45,533 nucleotides of DNA from Rhizobium sp. 2MFCol3.1 (GCF_000377565.1 NZ_KB898381.1:1-45533), one strand, 5' to 3'. Counted from the stretch's first letter, positions 33,952-43,652 are shown. Notes: generated from the letters alone by a model not told the origin. Translations and numbers: made by a program.

Positions 33952-35397
33952 CTAATCCGCCCGCGGCAAGCCCGCCTGCTTTCGCTCACCCATCCGATCG
34001 ACGAGCAGCGAGTAGGCGACGTAGTATTTGTAGATGTTGCTGACATATTGCACCGTTTCGCGTCCAACGATCGCAGCCGCACCGTTTTCGACGTTCCCGA
34101 ACCAGACGTTGGGATCGAGCCCCATCGTCCTTGCCTTCTCTCGAAATTTCCGGAGATTGCCGGGACCGGCATTGTAGGCCGCAAAAGCGAAAAGCTGTCG
34201 GTCCTTCGGCGAAAGGGCCTCATCGTCGATATATGTCTTGATCAGATGCCGCAGATATTTGGCGCCCGCCTCGACATTGCGATCCGGGTCCTTCTCGATG
34301 CCGCTGATGCCGACGACCTTGTCCTTGGCCGTCGATGGCAGCATCTGCATGATGCCGACCGCCCCGCGCGGTGAGCGCCGGGACTGGTCGAGTTGCGATT
34401 CCTGATAGCCCTGGGCCATCAGCATCAGGTAATCGAATGTGTAGGTGTCGCCGTATTTGCGGAATATCTCGATGAGCGTCTGGAAGCGCTCGACGTCCGA
34501 GGGCGAATAGGCGCGTTTGACGATCTTGTCCTGCTTGAAGAAGCTGTTGCGCAAGATGTTGCCGAAGGTGGTGCCCACCTTGTGCGTTGCCACGAAGGCA
34601 TTCAGTTCCATCATCAACTCGGGACTGTTCTTGCGGATGGCCCAGGCGATCTTCCCTTCAGATGACAAGACGACATCATCGCGTACCTTCATGTCGGAGA
34701 AGACATGCGACCAGATGTCGGCCTTGTATCGGTCGACGATGGTGAAGGGCAGAAGGTCGGCGTTGACCATCTCCATCAGGTCTTCATCCTCCAGGCTTTC
34801 ATCCATCGGATCGATGACGATCTCCGGCTTGCCGGCGGCGGCCAGTTCCTTGTTCTTCGCCAGCAGATGCTCGTGATAGCTGCTCGATGGCCGGACGGCG
34901 ACATGCTTGCCCGAGAGATCATCGATGTTCTCCAGCGCTGGGCTTCCAGGGGCGGCGACCAAGACCTCCTGCGCATCGCTATAGAGCGGATCGGCGAAAT
35001 CGACCTCCTTCAAACGATCGTCGGTCACGGTGAGGTTGGCCATGACGATATCGCCGAGACCTTCGTTGAGCGCCGGCAGCAACCTGTCGCGCGGCATGGG
35101 CACGAAGACGATGGTGATATGATCGATCTGCTTCTTGCGATCCTTGTTCAGGACCTTCTCCAGCTCCCGCCCGAATTCCACCGCCGTCCCGAATTGGCGC
35201 CCCTTATCGATGAAATAGACCGTCTTGCTGAACGGCACGAGCACTCGAACGATGCGGCGCTCCTTCATCGCCTGGAGATCGATGACGTGCTTTTCGATCA
35301 GGGAGCGGGCTGCGGGCTCACGAGCTTCGGCAGCCATGGGGGCGAAGAGCGCCACGACCGCGACCAGAGTGAGCGCCGCCTTCAAATGGAACCTCAT
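33952..35397 (-). CDS. MltF-like lytic murein transglycosylase
   Basis: 481 residues. A signal peptide (ending AAEA) is followed by a family 3 solute-binding-like domain (about 45-290; FVPMPRDRLLPALNEGLGDI and DLSGKHVAVRPSSSYHE). A lysozyme-like SLT domain (about 320-480) follows with catalytic Glu333 in GYQESQLDQ, then AVGIMQMLPSTA and AYNAGPGNLRKFR. This two-part plan is MltF. It cleaves peptidoglycan glycan strands. The ATG at 35397 follows GGGAGG. It lies downstream of the sulfatase gene. Confidence 0.93.
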   Translation of the reverse strand: MRFHLKAALTLVAVVALFAPMAAEAREPAARSLIEKHVIDLQAMKERRIVRVLVPFSKTVYFIDKGRQFGTAVEFGRELEKVLNKDRKKQIDHITIVFVPMPRDRLLPALNEGLGDIVMANLTVTDDRLKEVDFADPLYSDAQEVLVAAPGSPALENIDDLSGKHVAVRPSSSYHEHLLAKNKELAAAGKPEIVIDPMDESLEDEDLMEMVNADLLPFTIVDRYKADIWSHVFSDMKVRDDVVLSSEGKIAWAIRKNSPELMMELNAFVATHKVGTTFGNILRNSFFKQDKIVKRAYSPSDVERFQTLIEIFRKYGDTYTFDYLMLMAQGYQESQLDQSRRSPRGAVGIMQMLPSTAKDKVVGISGIEKDPDRNVEAGAKYLRHLIKTYIDDEALSPKDRQLFAFAAYNAGPGNLRKFREKARTMGLDPNVWFGNVENGAAAIVGRETVQYVSNIYKYYVAYSLLVDRMGERKQAGLPRAD

Positions 35398-35435
35398 TGC
35401 AGCCTCCCAGCCTAGGCCATCATCCGATGAGCGCT

Positions 35436-35460
35436 GCGGCAGCATTGCGCGCGCTGCCGC
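35436..35460 (-). repeat. Hairpin between sulfatase and transglycosylase genes
   Basis: GCGGCAGC (35436-35443) pairs perfectly with GCTGCCGC (35453-35460) around a nine-base loop. It has no T-run, so termination is uncertain. Confidence 0.35.
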
Positions 35461-35475
35461 GGCGATACAAGAGAA

Positions 35476-37140
35476 CTATTGCGGCGCGAGCCGCTCGAGC
35501 TCGTTCAGCCGCTTCAAGGCTGCTTGTTGGCGCAGCAGGCCGTAGTTGATGTTGCTTGCGTTCAGGCTGCTGCCTTCCTGGTAAGGGTATTCGGTGAAGT
35601 CGGAGAAGAAGTCCTTGATCTTTGCCTGGACCGGCACCAGCAGCCACATGTTGCGGGCGAGGAACTCGATGGCGCCGCCGCCTTCGTGCAGCCCGCGTTC
35701 ATAGGGGTCCATGCGCAGGTTGGCGATGTTGGCCCAGGCCGGAACCTCGCGTGTCGCCGTGGCGATGTTGCCTTCGCTGTTGATCGCGAAGCTGAGCTTC
35801 CAGTCGTTCCAGCGGATGGCGTTGAGATTGCCGCCCTGATCAAAATAATAGACCGCGTCGCGAGGACCGGTCTTCACTTCACCCTTCAGCATGGGGGCGA
35901 GGTCATAGCCGTCGAGATGCACCTTGAAGGTCTTGGTTCCCGAGGTGAACCCGGCCTTCATCTCTTCCTTGATGTTGGCGATGCCCGCCGCGCCGGCGAA
36001 TGTCGGCATCCAGTCCATGAGGGTGACGATGTCGTTGACCTCGGTTCCCGGCTTTACGACGCCAGGCCAGCGCACCATCATCGGAATGCGGAAGCCGCCC
36101 TCCCATGTCGTGCCCTTTTCACCGTGGAACGGCGTCATCGCGCCATCCGGCCACAGCGCAAGCTCGGCGCCGTTGTCGGTGGTGTAGAGGACGATGGTGT
36201 TGTCAGCGATGCCGAGTTCGTCCAGCTGGTCAAGAAGCTGGCCGACATGGCCGTCATGCTCCACCATCCCGTCGGCGTGAATGCCCTTGCCGGTCTTGCC
36301 GAGCGAATCCGCCTTCAGATGCGTGAAGACGTGCATTCGCGTCGAGTTGAACCAGCAGAAGAACGGCTTGTCGGCTTTCGCCTGCCGGCCGATGAAGTCC
36401 TTGGCGGCGCCTAGAAACTCCTCGTCCACCGTCTCCATGCGCTTGGTATTGAGCGCGCCGGTATCTTCGATCTTTCCGTCCGCGGTGGCCTTGATCACGC
36501 CGCGCGGCCCGAACTGCCGGCGGAAGGCGGGATCCTTCGGGTAGAAGTAGCCTTCCGGCTCCTCTTCCGCATTGAGGTGATAGAGGTTGCCGAAGAACTC
36601 GTCGAAGCCATGCTTGGTCGGCAGATGCTGGTCCTGGTCACCGAGGTGGTTCTTGCCGAACTGGCCCGTCGCGTAGCCTTGCGTTTTCATGACGTCGGCG
36701 ATCGTCGGCATCCAGTCCTGGATCCCGTGGGGATCGCCCGGCATGCCGATGGTGAGCAGGCCGGTGCGGAACGGTTCCTGGCCGAGAATGAAGGAGGCGC
36801 GTCCGGCCGTGCAGCTCTGCTGGCCATAGGAATCCGTGAAGATCGCGCCTTCCCTGGCGATACGATCGATGTTGGGCGTCCGATACCCCATCAGCCCCAT
36901 CGTGTACGCGCTGATCTGCGGAATGCCGATATCGTCGCCGAAGATGACGAGGATGTTCGGCTTCTTGCCTGTCGTCCCCGACTGCGGCTGGGCGGCCTGT
37001 TGTGCTTGAGCGCTGGCGGTGTTCCCCATGGAGGCAGCCGCCAGAGCGGTTACGGCAAGAGAACTTCCGCCAAGCAGAAGGTTGCGGCGGCTCACAGATG
37101 CCGATTGGGAATCGCGGTTGCCACTTTCGGTATTATCCAT
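35476..37140 (-). CDS. Tat-exported arylsulfatase (Cys-type)
   Basis: 554 residues. A twin-arginine signal (SRRNLLL, Arg18/Arg19, then a hydrophobic stretch and ASA) directs folded export. The sulfatase core begins with the metal ligands Asp69/Asp70 (FGDDIG). The formylglycine precursor is Cys110 in CTAGRASF. GQFGKNHLG and NGAELALWPDG follow. The activating enzyme that oxidises Cys is not in the window. It removes sulfate from organic esters in the periplasm. The ATG at 37140 is fixed by GAGGAG eight bases upstream; a longer frame has no ribosome site. Confidence 0.94.
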   Translation of the reverse strand: MDNTESGNRDSQSASVSRRNLLLGGSSLAVTALAAASMGNTASAQAQQAAQPQSGTTGKKPNILVIFGDDIGIPQISAYTMGLMGYRTPNIDRIAREGAIFTDSYGQQSCTAGRASFILGQEPFRTGLLTIGMPGDPHGIQDWMPTIADVMKTQGYATGQFGKNHLGDQDQHLPTKHGFDEFFGNLYHLNAEEEPEGYFYPKDPAFRRQFGPRGVIKATADGKIEDTGALNTKRMETVDEEFLGAAKDFIGRQAKADKPFFCWFNSTRMHVFTHLKADSLGKTGKGIHADGMVEHDGHVGQLLDQLDELGIADNTIVLYTTDNGAELALWPDGAMTPFHGEKGTTWEGGFRIPMMVRWPGVVKPGTEVNDIVTLMDWMPTFAGAAGIANIKEEMKAGFTSGTKTFKVHLDGYDLAPMLKGEVKTGPRDAVYYFDQGGNLNAIRWNDWKLSFAINSEGNIATATREVPAWANIANLRMDPYERGLHEGGGAIEFLARNMWLLVPVQAKIKDFFSDFTEYPYQEGSSLNASNINYGLLRQQAALKRLNELERLAPQ

Positions 37141-37337
37141 CTGGTAGTCTCCTCGATTGGAACCGTGCCAGGATAGACAGCGCGACTTCTCGCATCCGCA
37201 AAGGGACGTTGCGTTAAATCGAGCGTAAAACTCCGACACATTGCGACGTGCAGGTCATGCGTTACGTGTGATCGGTGTCAGCTCTTGTTTGCCACAGAGG
37301 TCGAGGCAGGCCTGACAACCAGGACGGTAGCGTCGCT

Positions 37338-38660
37338 TTAGATATCGCGCGAGAGGTTCGTACCGTTCGTACTGTAGCCGTGTCCCGGGTTCAGTGGCGG
37401 AAGGCTGCTCTGATTGGCAGCGCCAGCCGTTTTCCTGACATCGACTGCGGACGCCAGAGCCTTGCGATCGAGATTACCGCCTTCCCGTTTGAAGAGCTTT
37501 CGCGAAAGCACTTCCACTTGGGATGACAATTCGGCGGACCCTGCTCGCGCCCACATGTCGAGCGTGCGGAACCCCACGTGGCGGCTCCATTGCTGAAGAG
37601 CGTTGTAGACCTCCATTTCAGGTGCGGTCAGGATCGTCTTTCGCAACCCCTTTAGGCGATGGCTGTAGGACGAGTGGCGCCGCTCGCGAGCACGATCGAT
37701 CCGTGACCTGATCGTGGGCAAGGCCCGGTAACCGATCCAGAGCAGCCCCGAGACAGCAAGAAAAAGTGCGATGGCGATCGCCGCTTTCTGGCGCTGGACA
37801 TAGGGAAGCGGCCGGGGCGCATCTTCAAGCACGGGCTTGATTTCGGCGGCGGGGCTCAAGGCAGCCGATACGTTGATCGTCATCGCCGGCAACGAGGCGG
37901 ATTTGCTCTCGTGGCTCAAGACGTCGAACCAGCTGTAGGATACCTCCGGCAAGACGAACGCCCCTTCCCTGTCGGCCGTATAGACAAATGTCTCGGTTCG
38001 CCGGCTGGCCGTGTTGCGCCCAAGGGCGATACCATCCTGGATGGCGGGTGCGTTTTCATATCGGTGAAGCCCGGCTGCGTTTCCCGGGTCCAGCGGCGGT
38101 ATCATCATCGCCTGGGTGTCTTGCGCGGTGATCGATATCGTTCGGGTCAGCGCATCCCCGACCTTCATGGTGCGGGCGTCTGGATCGAACGACTGCTCGA
38201 CCACAAGATTGCTTGCCGCGAACGTGACATGCTGCTCCTTGCCCGCCACCCCCTCGACATTGAAGGACACTGCCGGCGCATTCACCGTCGCCTTCGTTTG
38301 CTTGCCGTCGGAGGCGTGGCCGAACTCGATGCCAAACGCCGGCAATGTGTAGGCGCCGGAAACCTGCGGCACGATCGCATATGTCTTGCGGATACCGGTA
38401 TATTGCACGCCGTCGATCGTTTCGGTGAGGTTTTGCGAGCGCTCGTCCGGAAGCGTGACCAGGGCATGGGGAAGATCGAAAAGCGGAAACTGCGGCGGCG
38501 ACGTGAAGAAGTCAGGGACGTAAACATCCACATCGACAAGGACTTGCTGGCCGGCAACGATGCCGCCTGTCCCTTCCACGGTCGTCCGGGCGAAAGGTTC
38601 GGCGCCATGTGCGAATGAGGGGACGGAAAACAAGGCGAAGAGGAGGATTGCCTTTCTCAC
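37338..38660 (-). CDS. batD: BatD-like membrane protein (Bat operon)
   Basis: 440 residues. An N-terminal signal peptide (ending HGA) precedes a large beta-rich periplasmic region (about 25-285) with TYAIVPQVSGAYTLPAFGI and TFVYTADREGAFVLPEVSYS. One membrane segment follows (AIAIALFLAVSGLLWIGYRAL, about 295-315), then a basic cytoplasmic tail. The overall plan matches BatD, an aerotolerance-type gene. Start GTG overlaps the batB stop (GTGA). It is the last gene of the moxR-bat operon. Its molecular role is not known. Confidence 0.85.
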   Translation of the reverse strand: MRKAILLFALFSVPSFAHGAEPFARTTVEGTGGIVAGQQVLVDVDVYVPDFFTSPPQFPLFDLPHALVTLPDERSQNLTETIDGVQYTGIRKTYAIVPQVSGAYTLPAFGIEFGHASDGKQTKATVNAPAVSFNVEGVAGKEQHVTFAASNLVVEQSFDPDARTMKVGDALTRTISITAQDTQAMMIPPLDPGNAAGLHRYENAPAIQDGIALGRNTASRRTETFVYTADREGAFVLPEVSYSWFDVLSHESKSASLPAMTINVSAALSPAAEIKPVLEDAPRPLPYVQRQKAAIAIALFLAVSGLLWIGYRALPTIRSRIDRARERRHSSYSHRLKGLRKTILTAPEMEVYNALQQWSRHVGFRTLDMWARAGSAELSSQVEVLSRKLFKREGGNLDRKALASAVDVRKTAGAANQSSLPPLNPGHGYSTNGTNLSRDI

Positions 38661-40210
38661 GGTTGAGCTCCTTCGGCCTCGATCGCGAATTTCCTGGCCA
38701 TGAGATCAGCGGGACTGACCTGGATGTTCTTCATCCACATCTCCGAAGTCTGCTCGGCAACCGCCATTTCGCCGGCCTTGCCCTTCTTCCCCTTGTCGTC
38801 GAACTGGATGCTGTCGGGTTTTTGGTTGGGGTCCTGTTCCTGCTCCTGCTCTGCGTCCTGTTGTTGCTTCAGCAGTTGCCGGGCGATCGCCAGGTTCGTG
38901 GTGGCGTCGGGCCAGTCCGTCCGCTGCTCCAATGCCTTGGTGTAGGCGGCGACCGCCTCTTCGAGCTTGCCCAGATGCAGCAACGCGTTTCCCTGGTTGT
39001 ACCAGCTCTCCGGCGTGTCGACGGACGCAAAGGCGTCGAGCGCATCCTGGTAGCGGGCGGCGCGATAGAGCGCAGTACCTTTCCACATCGGATCGCGAAA
39101 ATGGTCGGCGGCCGTCGGATAATCGCCCTTTTGATAGGCTTGGCGCCCCTGCTGGTCCGGCGTCAGCCACATGTCGGCGAAATCGAAGGCGGAAGCCGAT
39201 GTTGGCGAGAGGACATGAACGGCGAGGAAGACTGCGGACAACCTGACAAGCCAGCCGCGCCGAAATGACAACGCCGACAACAGCGCCGCAGGGGCGATCA
39301 GCCACCAGCCGAGGTCGTGCCAGCGGTCGCCCTGGGTCGCCGTCTGCTGGACGAAATTGGTTCGGACACGCTGCGCTAGCCATTGAATATCGGTATCGTC
39401 CCGCGTGATGGTCGCGACATCGGCGCCGGTATCGCTGCCGAACTTTTTCAGGGCATCGACATCGAGTTTGGCCGTCAGCCGAGCACCGCCGGCACTGTCA
39501 AGAAAGCTGCCGTCAGCCTGCTTCACCACGCCACCCTCCGAGGTACCGATACCGAGAACGACGATGGCGCTGCCGATCTGCCTGACGCCCGCGGTGGCGG
39601 CCGGTTCGATGCCATCCGTGAGAAGCGCGATTGTCCCCGACGTTCCATCCCGTTTCAAGAGGGCGTCGGCCAGCTTGAGCGCGGCCACCGTGTCCCGGCC
39701 GGGCTTCGGCATGATACGCGTCGCCAGTGCATCGGTATAGGTCTCGATCAGTTCCGCATCGTCGGTCAGCGGCACGACGAGATGGGCGGTTCCGGAATAG
39801 GCAATCACGGCGGTGCGCGCGCCGTTGCGCGCCGCAAGCAGATCATCGATCTTCAGCTTAACCCGCTCGATCCGGCTTGGAGAAATGTCGATCGCATCCA
39901 TCGTGGGAGAAAGATCGACGGCAATCACCAGCGAGGCGGTATCGGCTACGAACGGCGGCGCCTCGCGCTTCCAGGTCGGCCCGGCGACGCCAAGCGTCGC
40001 GAGCGCAAGCAGCGCGGCGAGAACCCAGGCGAGCGCATGGCGATGCCTGCGATCCGGCTGAACGATCAGGCTGTCGAGCAGATGCGGCGCGATCAATCCT
40101 TTCCAGCGGTTGCGAGTATCCCCCGCCCGCGATGCCATCCAGATGATGATGGGCGGCGCGAGAAGGGCAAGGAGCCACAGTGGGCGAAGGAAGTGAAAGT
40201 CCGAAATCAC
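38657..40210 (-). CDS. batB: BatB-BatC-like fusion: VWA domain and TPR repeats
   Basis: 517 residues. Two N-terminal membrane segments (about 8-25 and 60-78) precede a VWA domain (about 92-280). Its MIDAS reads DLSPT (Asp99/Ser101/Thr103, where Ser is usual) with TDG at 198-200. A further membrane segment (about 305-330) leads to periplasmic TPR repeats (about 351-445) and a Gln/Glu-rich tail (447-465). This joins BatB and BatC. Start is GTG at 40210, overlapping the batA stop (GTGA) with AGGAGG eight bases ahead. It probably forms a complex with BatA. Confidence 0.87.
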   Translation of the reverse strand: MISDFHFLRPLWLLALLAPPIIIWMASRAGDTRNRWKGLIAPHLLDSLIVQPDRRHRHALAWVLAALLALATLGVAGPTWKREAPPFVADTASLVIAVDLSPTMDAIDISPSRIERVKLKIDDLLAARNGARTAVIAYSGTAHLVVPLTDDAELIETYTDALATRIMPKPGRDTVAALKLADALLKRDGTSGTIALLTDGIEPAATAGVRQIGSAIVVLGIGTSEGGVVKQADGSFLDSAGGARLTAKLDVDALKKFGSDTGADVATITRDDTDIQWLAQRVRTNFVQQTATQGDRWHDLGWWLIAPAALLSALSFRRGWLVRLSAVFLAVHVLSPTSASAFDFADMWLTPDQQGRQAYQKGDYPTAADHFRDPMWKGTALYRAARYQDALDAFASVDTPESWYNQGNALLHLGKLEEAVAAYTKALEQRTDWPDATTNLAIARQLLKQQQDAEQEQEQDPNQKPDSIQFDDKGKKGKAGEMAVAEQTSEMWMKNIQVSPADLMARKFAIEAEGAQP

Positions 40211-41196
40211 GCGCTCGCCCTCCTGCGGATGAGGCCAAGCATGCCGGTCAAGCCGTACCATGCGACGGCGAGTGCCACGGCTGCGCCGAGCGGCCAGTGG
40301 AAGAGCTCGATGCGCGGCCGCCAGGAAAGCTGCTTCTGATCCTGTGGCGTGATCCGGTCGAGCTCGTCATAGATATCCTGCAGCTGCTTCTGGTCGCCGC
40401 CGAAGAAATAGCGCCCGCCGGTGGTTTCTGCGATCTTCTCCAGAGACGCTGTGTCGAGCTTGTCCTCGCCTGTCGCGGCCGGGTTGCCGATGCCGACGGC
40501 GTGGATGAGGATACCCTTGGTCCGGGCGATATCAGCCGCCTTGAGCGGCGGCATCTTGCTTGCCGTGTCGTTGCCATCGGTGAGAAGGATCATCACCTTC
40601 TCGGGCACCGTGGTCTTTTCGAACATGCGAATGCCGAGACCGAGCGTATCGCCCAGCGCCGTTCGCGGCCCGGCGATGCCAGGAAGCAACCCCTCGACCA
40701 ATGTCTCGACCAACGCATGGTCCATCGTGAACGGTGCCAGCGGATAAGGAGCATCGCCGAAGGCAATCAGGCCGATGCGATCGCCGGAACGCTTGGCGAC
40801 GAAGTCTGCGACAACAGCTCTCACCGCATCGACACGTGCCTTCGATGCTCCGTCGGGCGCCACGAAATCGCGGGTGTCCATCGACTGGGAGAGGTCGAGT
40901 GCCAGGAGAATGTCGCGCTGCGGCTCGGTCTTCTCCAATGGCGGTTCCACATATTGTGGGCGCGCCAAGGCGACGACGATGAGGCACCAGACAAGAACAT
41001 CGACGACTATTTGCGCCCAGGACCGTCTGGGGACCACCGAGCCAACCGTGGGCTCGACACCGGCGGCGCGGGCGACCTGATCGAAGAAAGCCAGCCGGAC
41101 CGACGCCGAGGTCTCGCGATGCGCCGGCACCAGCCACCAGACCAGCAGCGGAAGAGGCAGAAGCAGCAGCGCCCATGGCATATCAAGCTGATACAT
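40207..41196 (-). CDS. batA: BatA-like VWA membrane protein
   Basis: 329 residues. N-terminal membrane segments flank residues 8-24 and 62-78. The VWA domain has a canonical MIDAS DLSQS (101-105) and LLTDGND, with a C-terminal membrane helix (about 300-322) ending in RRRASA. VWA proteins bind partners through a metal. I chose the ATG at 41196 (MYQLDMPW) with GAGAGG ahead; it starts inside the DUF4381 gene (14-base overlap). It is in the middle of the bat operon. Confidence 0.87.
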   Translation of the reverse strand: MYQLDMPWALLLLPLPLLVWWLVPAHRETSASVRLAFFDQVARAAGVEPTVGSVVPRRSWAQIVVDVLVWCLIVVALARPQYVEPPLEKTEPQRDILLALDLSQSMDTRDFVAPDGASKARVDAVRAVVADFVAKRSGDRIGLIAFGDAPYPLAPFTMDHALVETLVEGLLPGIAGPRTALGDTLGLGIRMFEKTTVPEKVMILLTDGNDTASKMPPLKAADIARTKGILIHAVGIGNPAATGEDKLDTASLEKIAETTGGRYFFGGDQKQLQDIYDELDRITPQDQKQLSWRPRIELFHWPLGAAVALAVAWYGLTGMLGLIRRRASA

Positions 41197-41689
41197 GATG
41201 CCTCTCGATCCAGCGCCGCGCATCGCGCAGGAGATCATCCGTGGCATCGGCGCCCAATATCGCGCCGCCGCGATATTCGAGATCGTCGAGATAGCGTTTC
41301 AAGGCGTCGCCGATTTCGCCATGAGAGCTCAGAAACCCGACCCACTCGTCGCCCGAGACCGCCGCGATCGTCTTGCGTGGCCAGGCCGCGAGCGCCGTTC
41401 GCTTGAGCAATTCGCCCAGCCGCGCGCCTGCTCCAGCGCGCGTTCCTCGGCTTTGGAAATCGCCCGCGATCTCGTCGAGAAGCCGCAACGCCTCGCGACG
41501 ATAGGCGTTGCGGCGCCAGCGTCTGTAGAGAAGCAACCCCCACAGCAGGATTGCCGCCAGCAGGATCAGCGCCAGGGCGAGCCACCCCCAAGTCTGCGGC
41601 ATCCAGGAGACGGGCTGCGGGACCGCGATGTCCTTGAAGGAGCGAAGGGCAGCCTCGGTGATCGGATCGGATCGGGCCTGCTCTTCCAT
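41183..41689 (-). CDS. DUF4381 membrane protein of the bat operon
   Basis: 168 residues. One membrane helix (LALALILLAAILLWGLLLYR, about residues 37-58) is followed by a cytoplasmic helical domain with AYRREALRLLDEIAGDF and LAAWPRKTIAAVSGDEWVGFL, the DUF4381 pattern. This family is nearly always found next to moxR-bat genes; its function is unknown. The ATG at 41689 (one base shared with the DUF58 stop, TGATG) has GGAGG five bases upstream; an in-frame GTG one codon earlier is the alternative. Confidence 0.83.
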   Translation of the reverse strand: MEEQARSDPITEAALRSFKDIAVPQPVSWMPQTWGWLALALILLAAILLWGLLLYRRWRRNAYRREALRLLDEIAGDFQSRGTRAGAGARLGELLKRTALAAWPRKTIAAVSGDEWVGFLSSHGEIGDALKRYLDDLEYRGGAILGADATDDLLRDARRWIERHHVSA

Positions 41690-42642
41690 CACCGCCTCCG
41701 TTGCCGCCAGGCGGATTGCTCCAGCAGGCTTCGTAATTGAGGCGCGACCTCTTCGGCTGCGGAGATCGGCAGCATCGGCAGCCCGAGCTGGCGCTGCCAG
41801 GCGCGAAGTTCGTCGCCACGATCCTTGGCGAACGTGTCGATGGACCGGCGCACCGCCGGCTGGCCCAGTGGCAACTCGGCCTGCAACGTTCCACCGCTGA
41901 CGACAATGTCACCAGAGGACGGCAATTCGAGCAGGAAGGGATCGTAGACCAGCAGACAGACGACGTCGTTTCGCGAGGAGAGCTGCAGCAGCAACTGGCG
42001 CGTCGTCTCGCTGTGGCCGTTGAAATCGCTGACAACGACGACAAGAAAATCATGCTGGGCGATCTCGGCCACCCGGTGCAGCACCTCATCGAGCGCAGTC
42101 GGCGACGGGAGAACCGCGTAGGTCGAATTCAATCCGCCGTTCAGGCTTGCTATCCTGTCGGCGAAAGCGATCACCGCATTTCGGCTGCGATGCGGCTTCA
42201 CGTCGCTTATGGTCTGGTCGTCGAACACAAAGCCGCCGACGCGATCACCGGAGCCCAGAATGCGCCAGGCCGTCAGCATCGCAGCCTGCGCCGCCGCGAC
42301 CGATTTCATCGCCAGCCGACTTCCGAAGAACATGTTGATCCGCTGATCGACGACGAGAATGGCGGGGCGCTCCTTCTCCTCGCCGTAAACCCTGACGACC
42401 GGCCTGCTGGTGCGTGCCGTGACGCGCCAGTCGATCGACCGTACGTCGTCGCCGGGAAGGTACTCGCGCAGCTCCTCGAAGACGAGACCGCGGCCTCGCA
42501 TGGCCGATTGCATGCGCCCGGCCAACTGCTGGTGACTGCGCGCCTTCTGGACAAAGGTAAGGTCTCGCGCACGCCCCTCGAGCGCGACCAGCTGCTGTGT
42601 CGTCACATGAACGCCAACCTCGCGATCCCGCTTGCCGCTCAT
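41689..42642 (-). CDS. DUF58 protein (VWA-like, MoxR partner)
   Basis: 317 residues. The diagnostic motif REYLPGDDVRSIDWRVTAR lies around residues 59-77, followed by a VWA-like fold with ILVVDQRINM, then FLVVVVSDFNG. DUF58 proteins pair with MoxR ATPases in proteobacteria. It begins inside the end of moxR (ATGA) and ends in DUF4381, so all are translated together. Cytoplasmic, no membrane segment seen. Confidence 0.9.
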   Translation of the reverse strand: MSGKRDREVGVHVTTQQLVALEGRARDLTFVQKARSHQQLAGRMQSAMRGRGLVFEELREYLPGDDVRSIDWRVTARTSRPVVRVYGEEKERPAILVVDQRINMFFGSRLAMKSVAAAQAAMLTAWRILGSGDRVGGFVFDDQTISDVKPHRSRNAVIAFADRIASLNGGLNSTYAVLPSPTALDEVLHRVAEIAQHDFLVVVVSDFNGHSETTRQLLLQLSSRNDVVCLLVYDPFLLELPSSGDIVVSGGTLQAELPLGQPAVRRSIDTFAKDRGDELRAWQRQLGLPMLPISAAEEVAPQLRSLLEQSAWRQRRR

Positions 42643-43616
42643 GAGACGGCCACCAGCTCAACGATGCGATCGATGACCTGGTCGGCCGTGGTGCTGGAAG
42701 CATGCGCCTCGTAGGACAGAATGAGGCGATGTCGGAAGACGTCGTTCGCCACCGCCTTGACGTCGTCAGGCGTCACGTAGTCGCGTCCCTGCAGCCAGGC
42801 GTAAGCACGCGACACCTTGTCGAGCCCGATCACCCCGCGCGGGCTCACGCCGACCTGCAGCTGTTTGGCAAGATCCTTGTCGTAACGATCCGGGTAGCGC
42901 GTGGCGATGACGAGAGCGACGATATATTTTTCGACGGGCTCGGAGACGGTGACCGCACCGATCTCCTTGCGCGCATCAAAGATCGATTGGGGGTTGAGCC
43001 GCTCGATCGTCGAATTCGGCCTCTTCTCGTGAGAGGCGTTTTCTTCGTCGCGATTGAGACGCATGATCGCCCCTTCCGACGTCTCGTCGGGGTATCCAAC
43101 CTCGACATGCATGAGGAAGCGGTCGAGCTGTGCTTCGGGAAGCGGGTACGTGCCCTCCTGCTCGATCGGGTTCTGCGTCGCCATCACCATGAAGAGGTCG
43201 GGAAGAGGATAGCTTTTGCCCCCGACGGTCACCTGCCGCTCTTCCATCGCTTCAAGCAGCGCGGACTGCACCTTGGCGGGTGCGCGGTTGATCTCGTCGG
43301 CGAGGATCAGGTTCGCGAAGATCGGCCCCTGCTGGAACTTGAATTCACCCTTCCCGCCCTCGGAAAAATAGATCTCAGAACCGGTGATGTCGGCGGGCAA
43401 AAGATCGGGGGTAAACTGGACACGCGACAATTCCGAATCCAGGTTCTTCGCCAGGCTCTTGATGGCTCTGGTCTTGGCAAGGCCGGGCAGGCCTTCGACG
43501 AGTAGATGGCCATTGGCGAGCAAGCCAAGCAGCAGCCGCTCGACCATCGCATCCTGGCCGATGATCGACTTCCCGACACGCTTTCCCAGGTCAAGAATAT
43601 CCTCACGTGCCGTCAC
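42639..43616 (-). CDS. moxR: MoxR-family AAA+ ATPase
   Basis: 325 residues. Walker A GLPGLAKT (42-49), Walker B LILADEIN (Asp107/Glu108), sensor MATQNPIEQEGTYPLPEAQL and an arginine region ALVIATRYPD. The family are chaperone-like ATPases that act with VWA proteins on metal enzymes or membrane complexes. The GTG at 43616 is preceded by GGAGGAA. It leads the minus-strand operon moxR-DUF58-DUF4381-batA-batB-batD, all overlapping. Two palindromes lie upstream. Confidence 0.93.
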   Translation of the reverse strand: MTAREDILDLGKRVGKSIIGQDAMVERLLLGLLANGHLLVEGLPGLAKTRAIKSLAKNLDSELSRVQFTPDLLPADITGSEIYFSEGGKGEFKFQQGPIFANLILADEINRAPAKVQSALLEAMEERQVTVGGKSYPLPDLFMVMATQNPIEQEGTYPLPEAQLDRFLMHVEVGYPDETSEGAIMRLNRDEENASHEKRPNSTIERLNPQSIFDARKEIGAVTVSEPVEKYIVALVIATRYPDRYDKDLAKQLQVGVSPRGVIGLDKVSRAYAWLQGRDYVTPDDVKAVANDVFRHRLILSYEAHASSTTADQVIDRIVELVAVS

Positions 43617-43652
43617 TTCTGTTCCTCCGCTGCTGCCCGGTCAGCTCTATCT

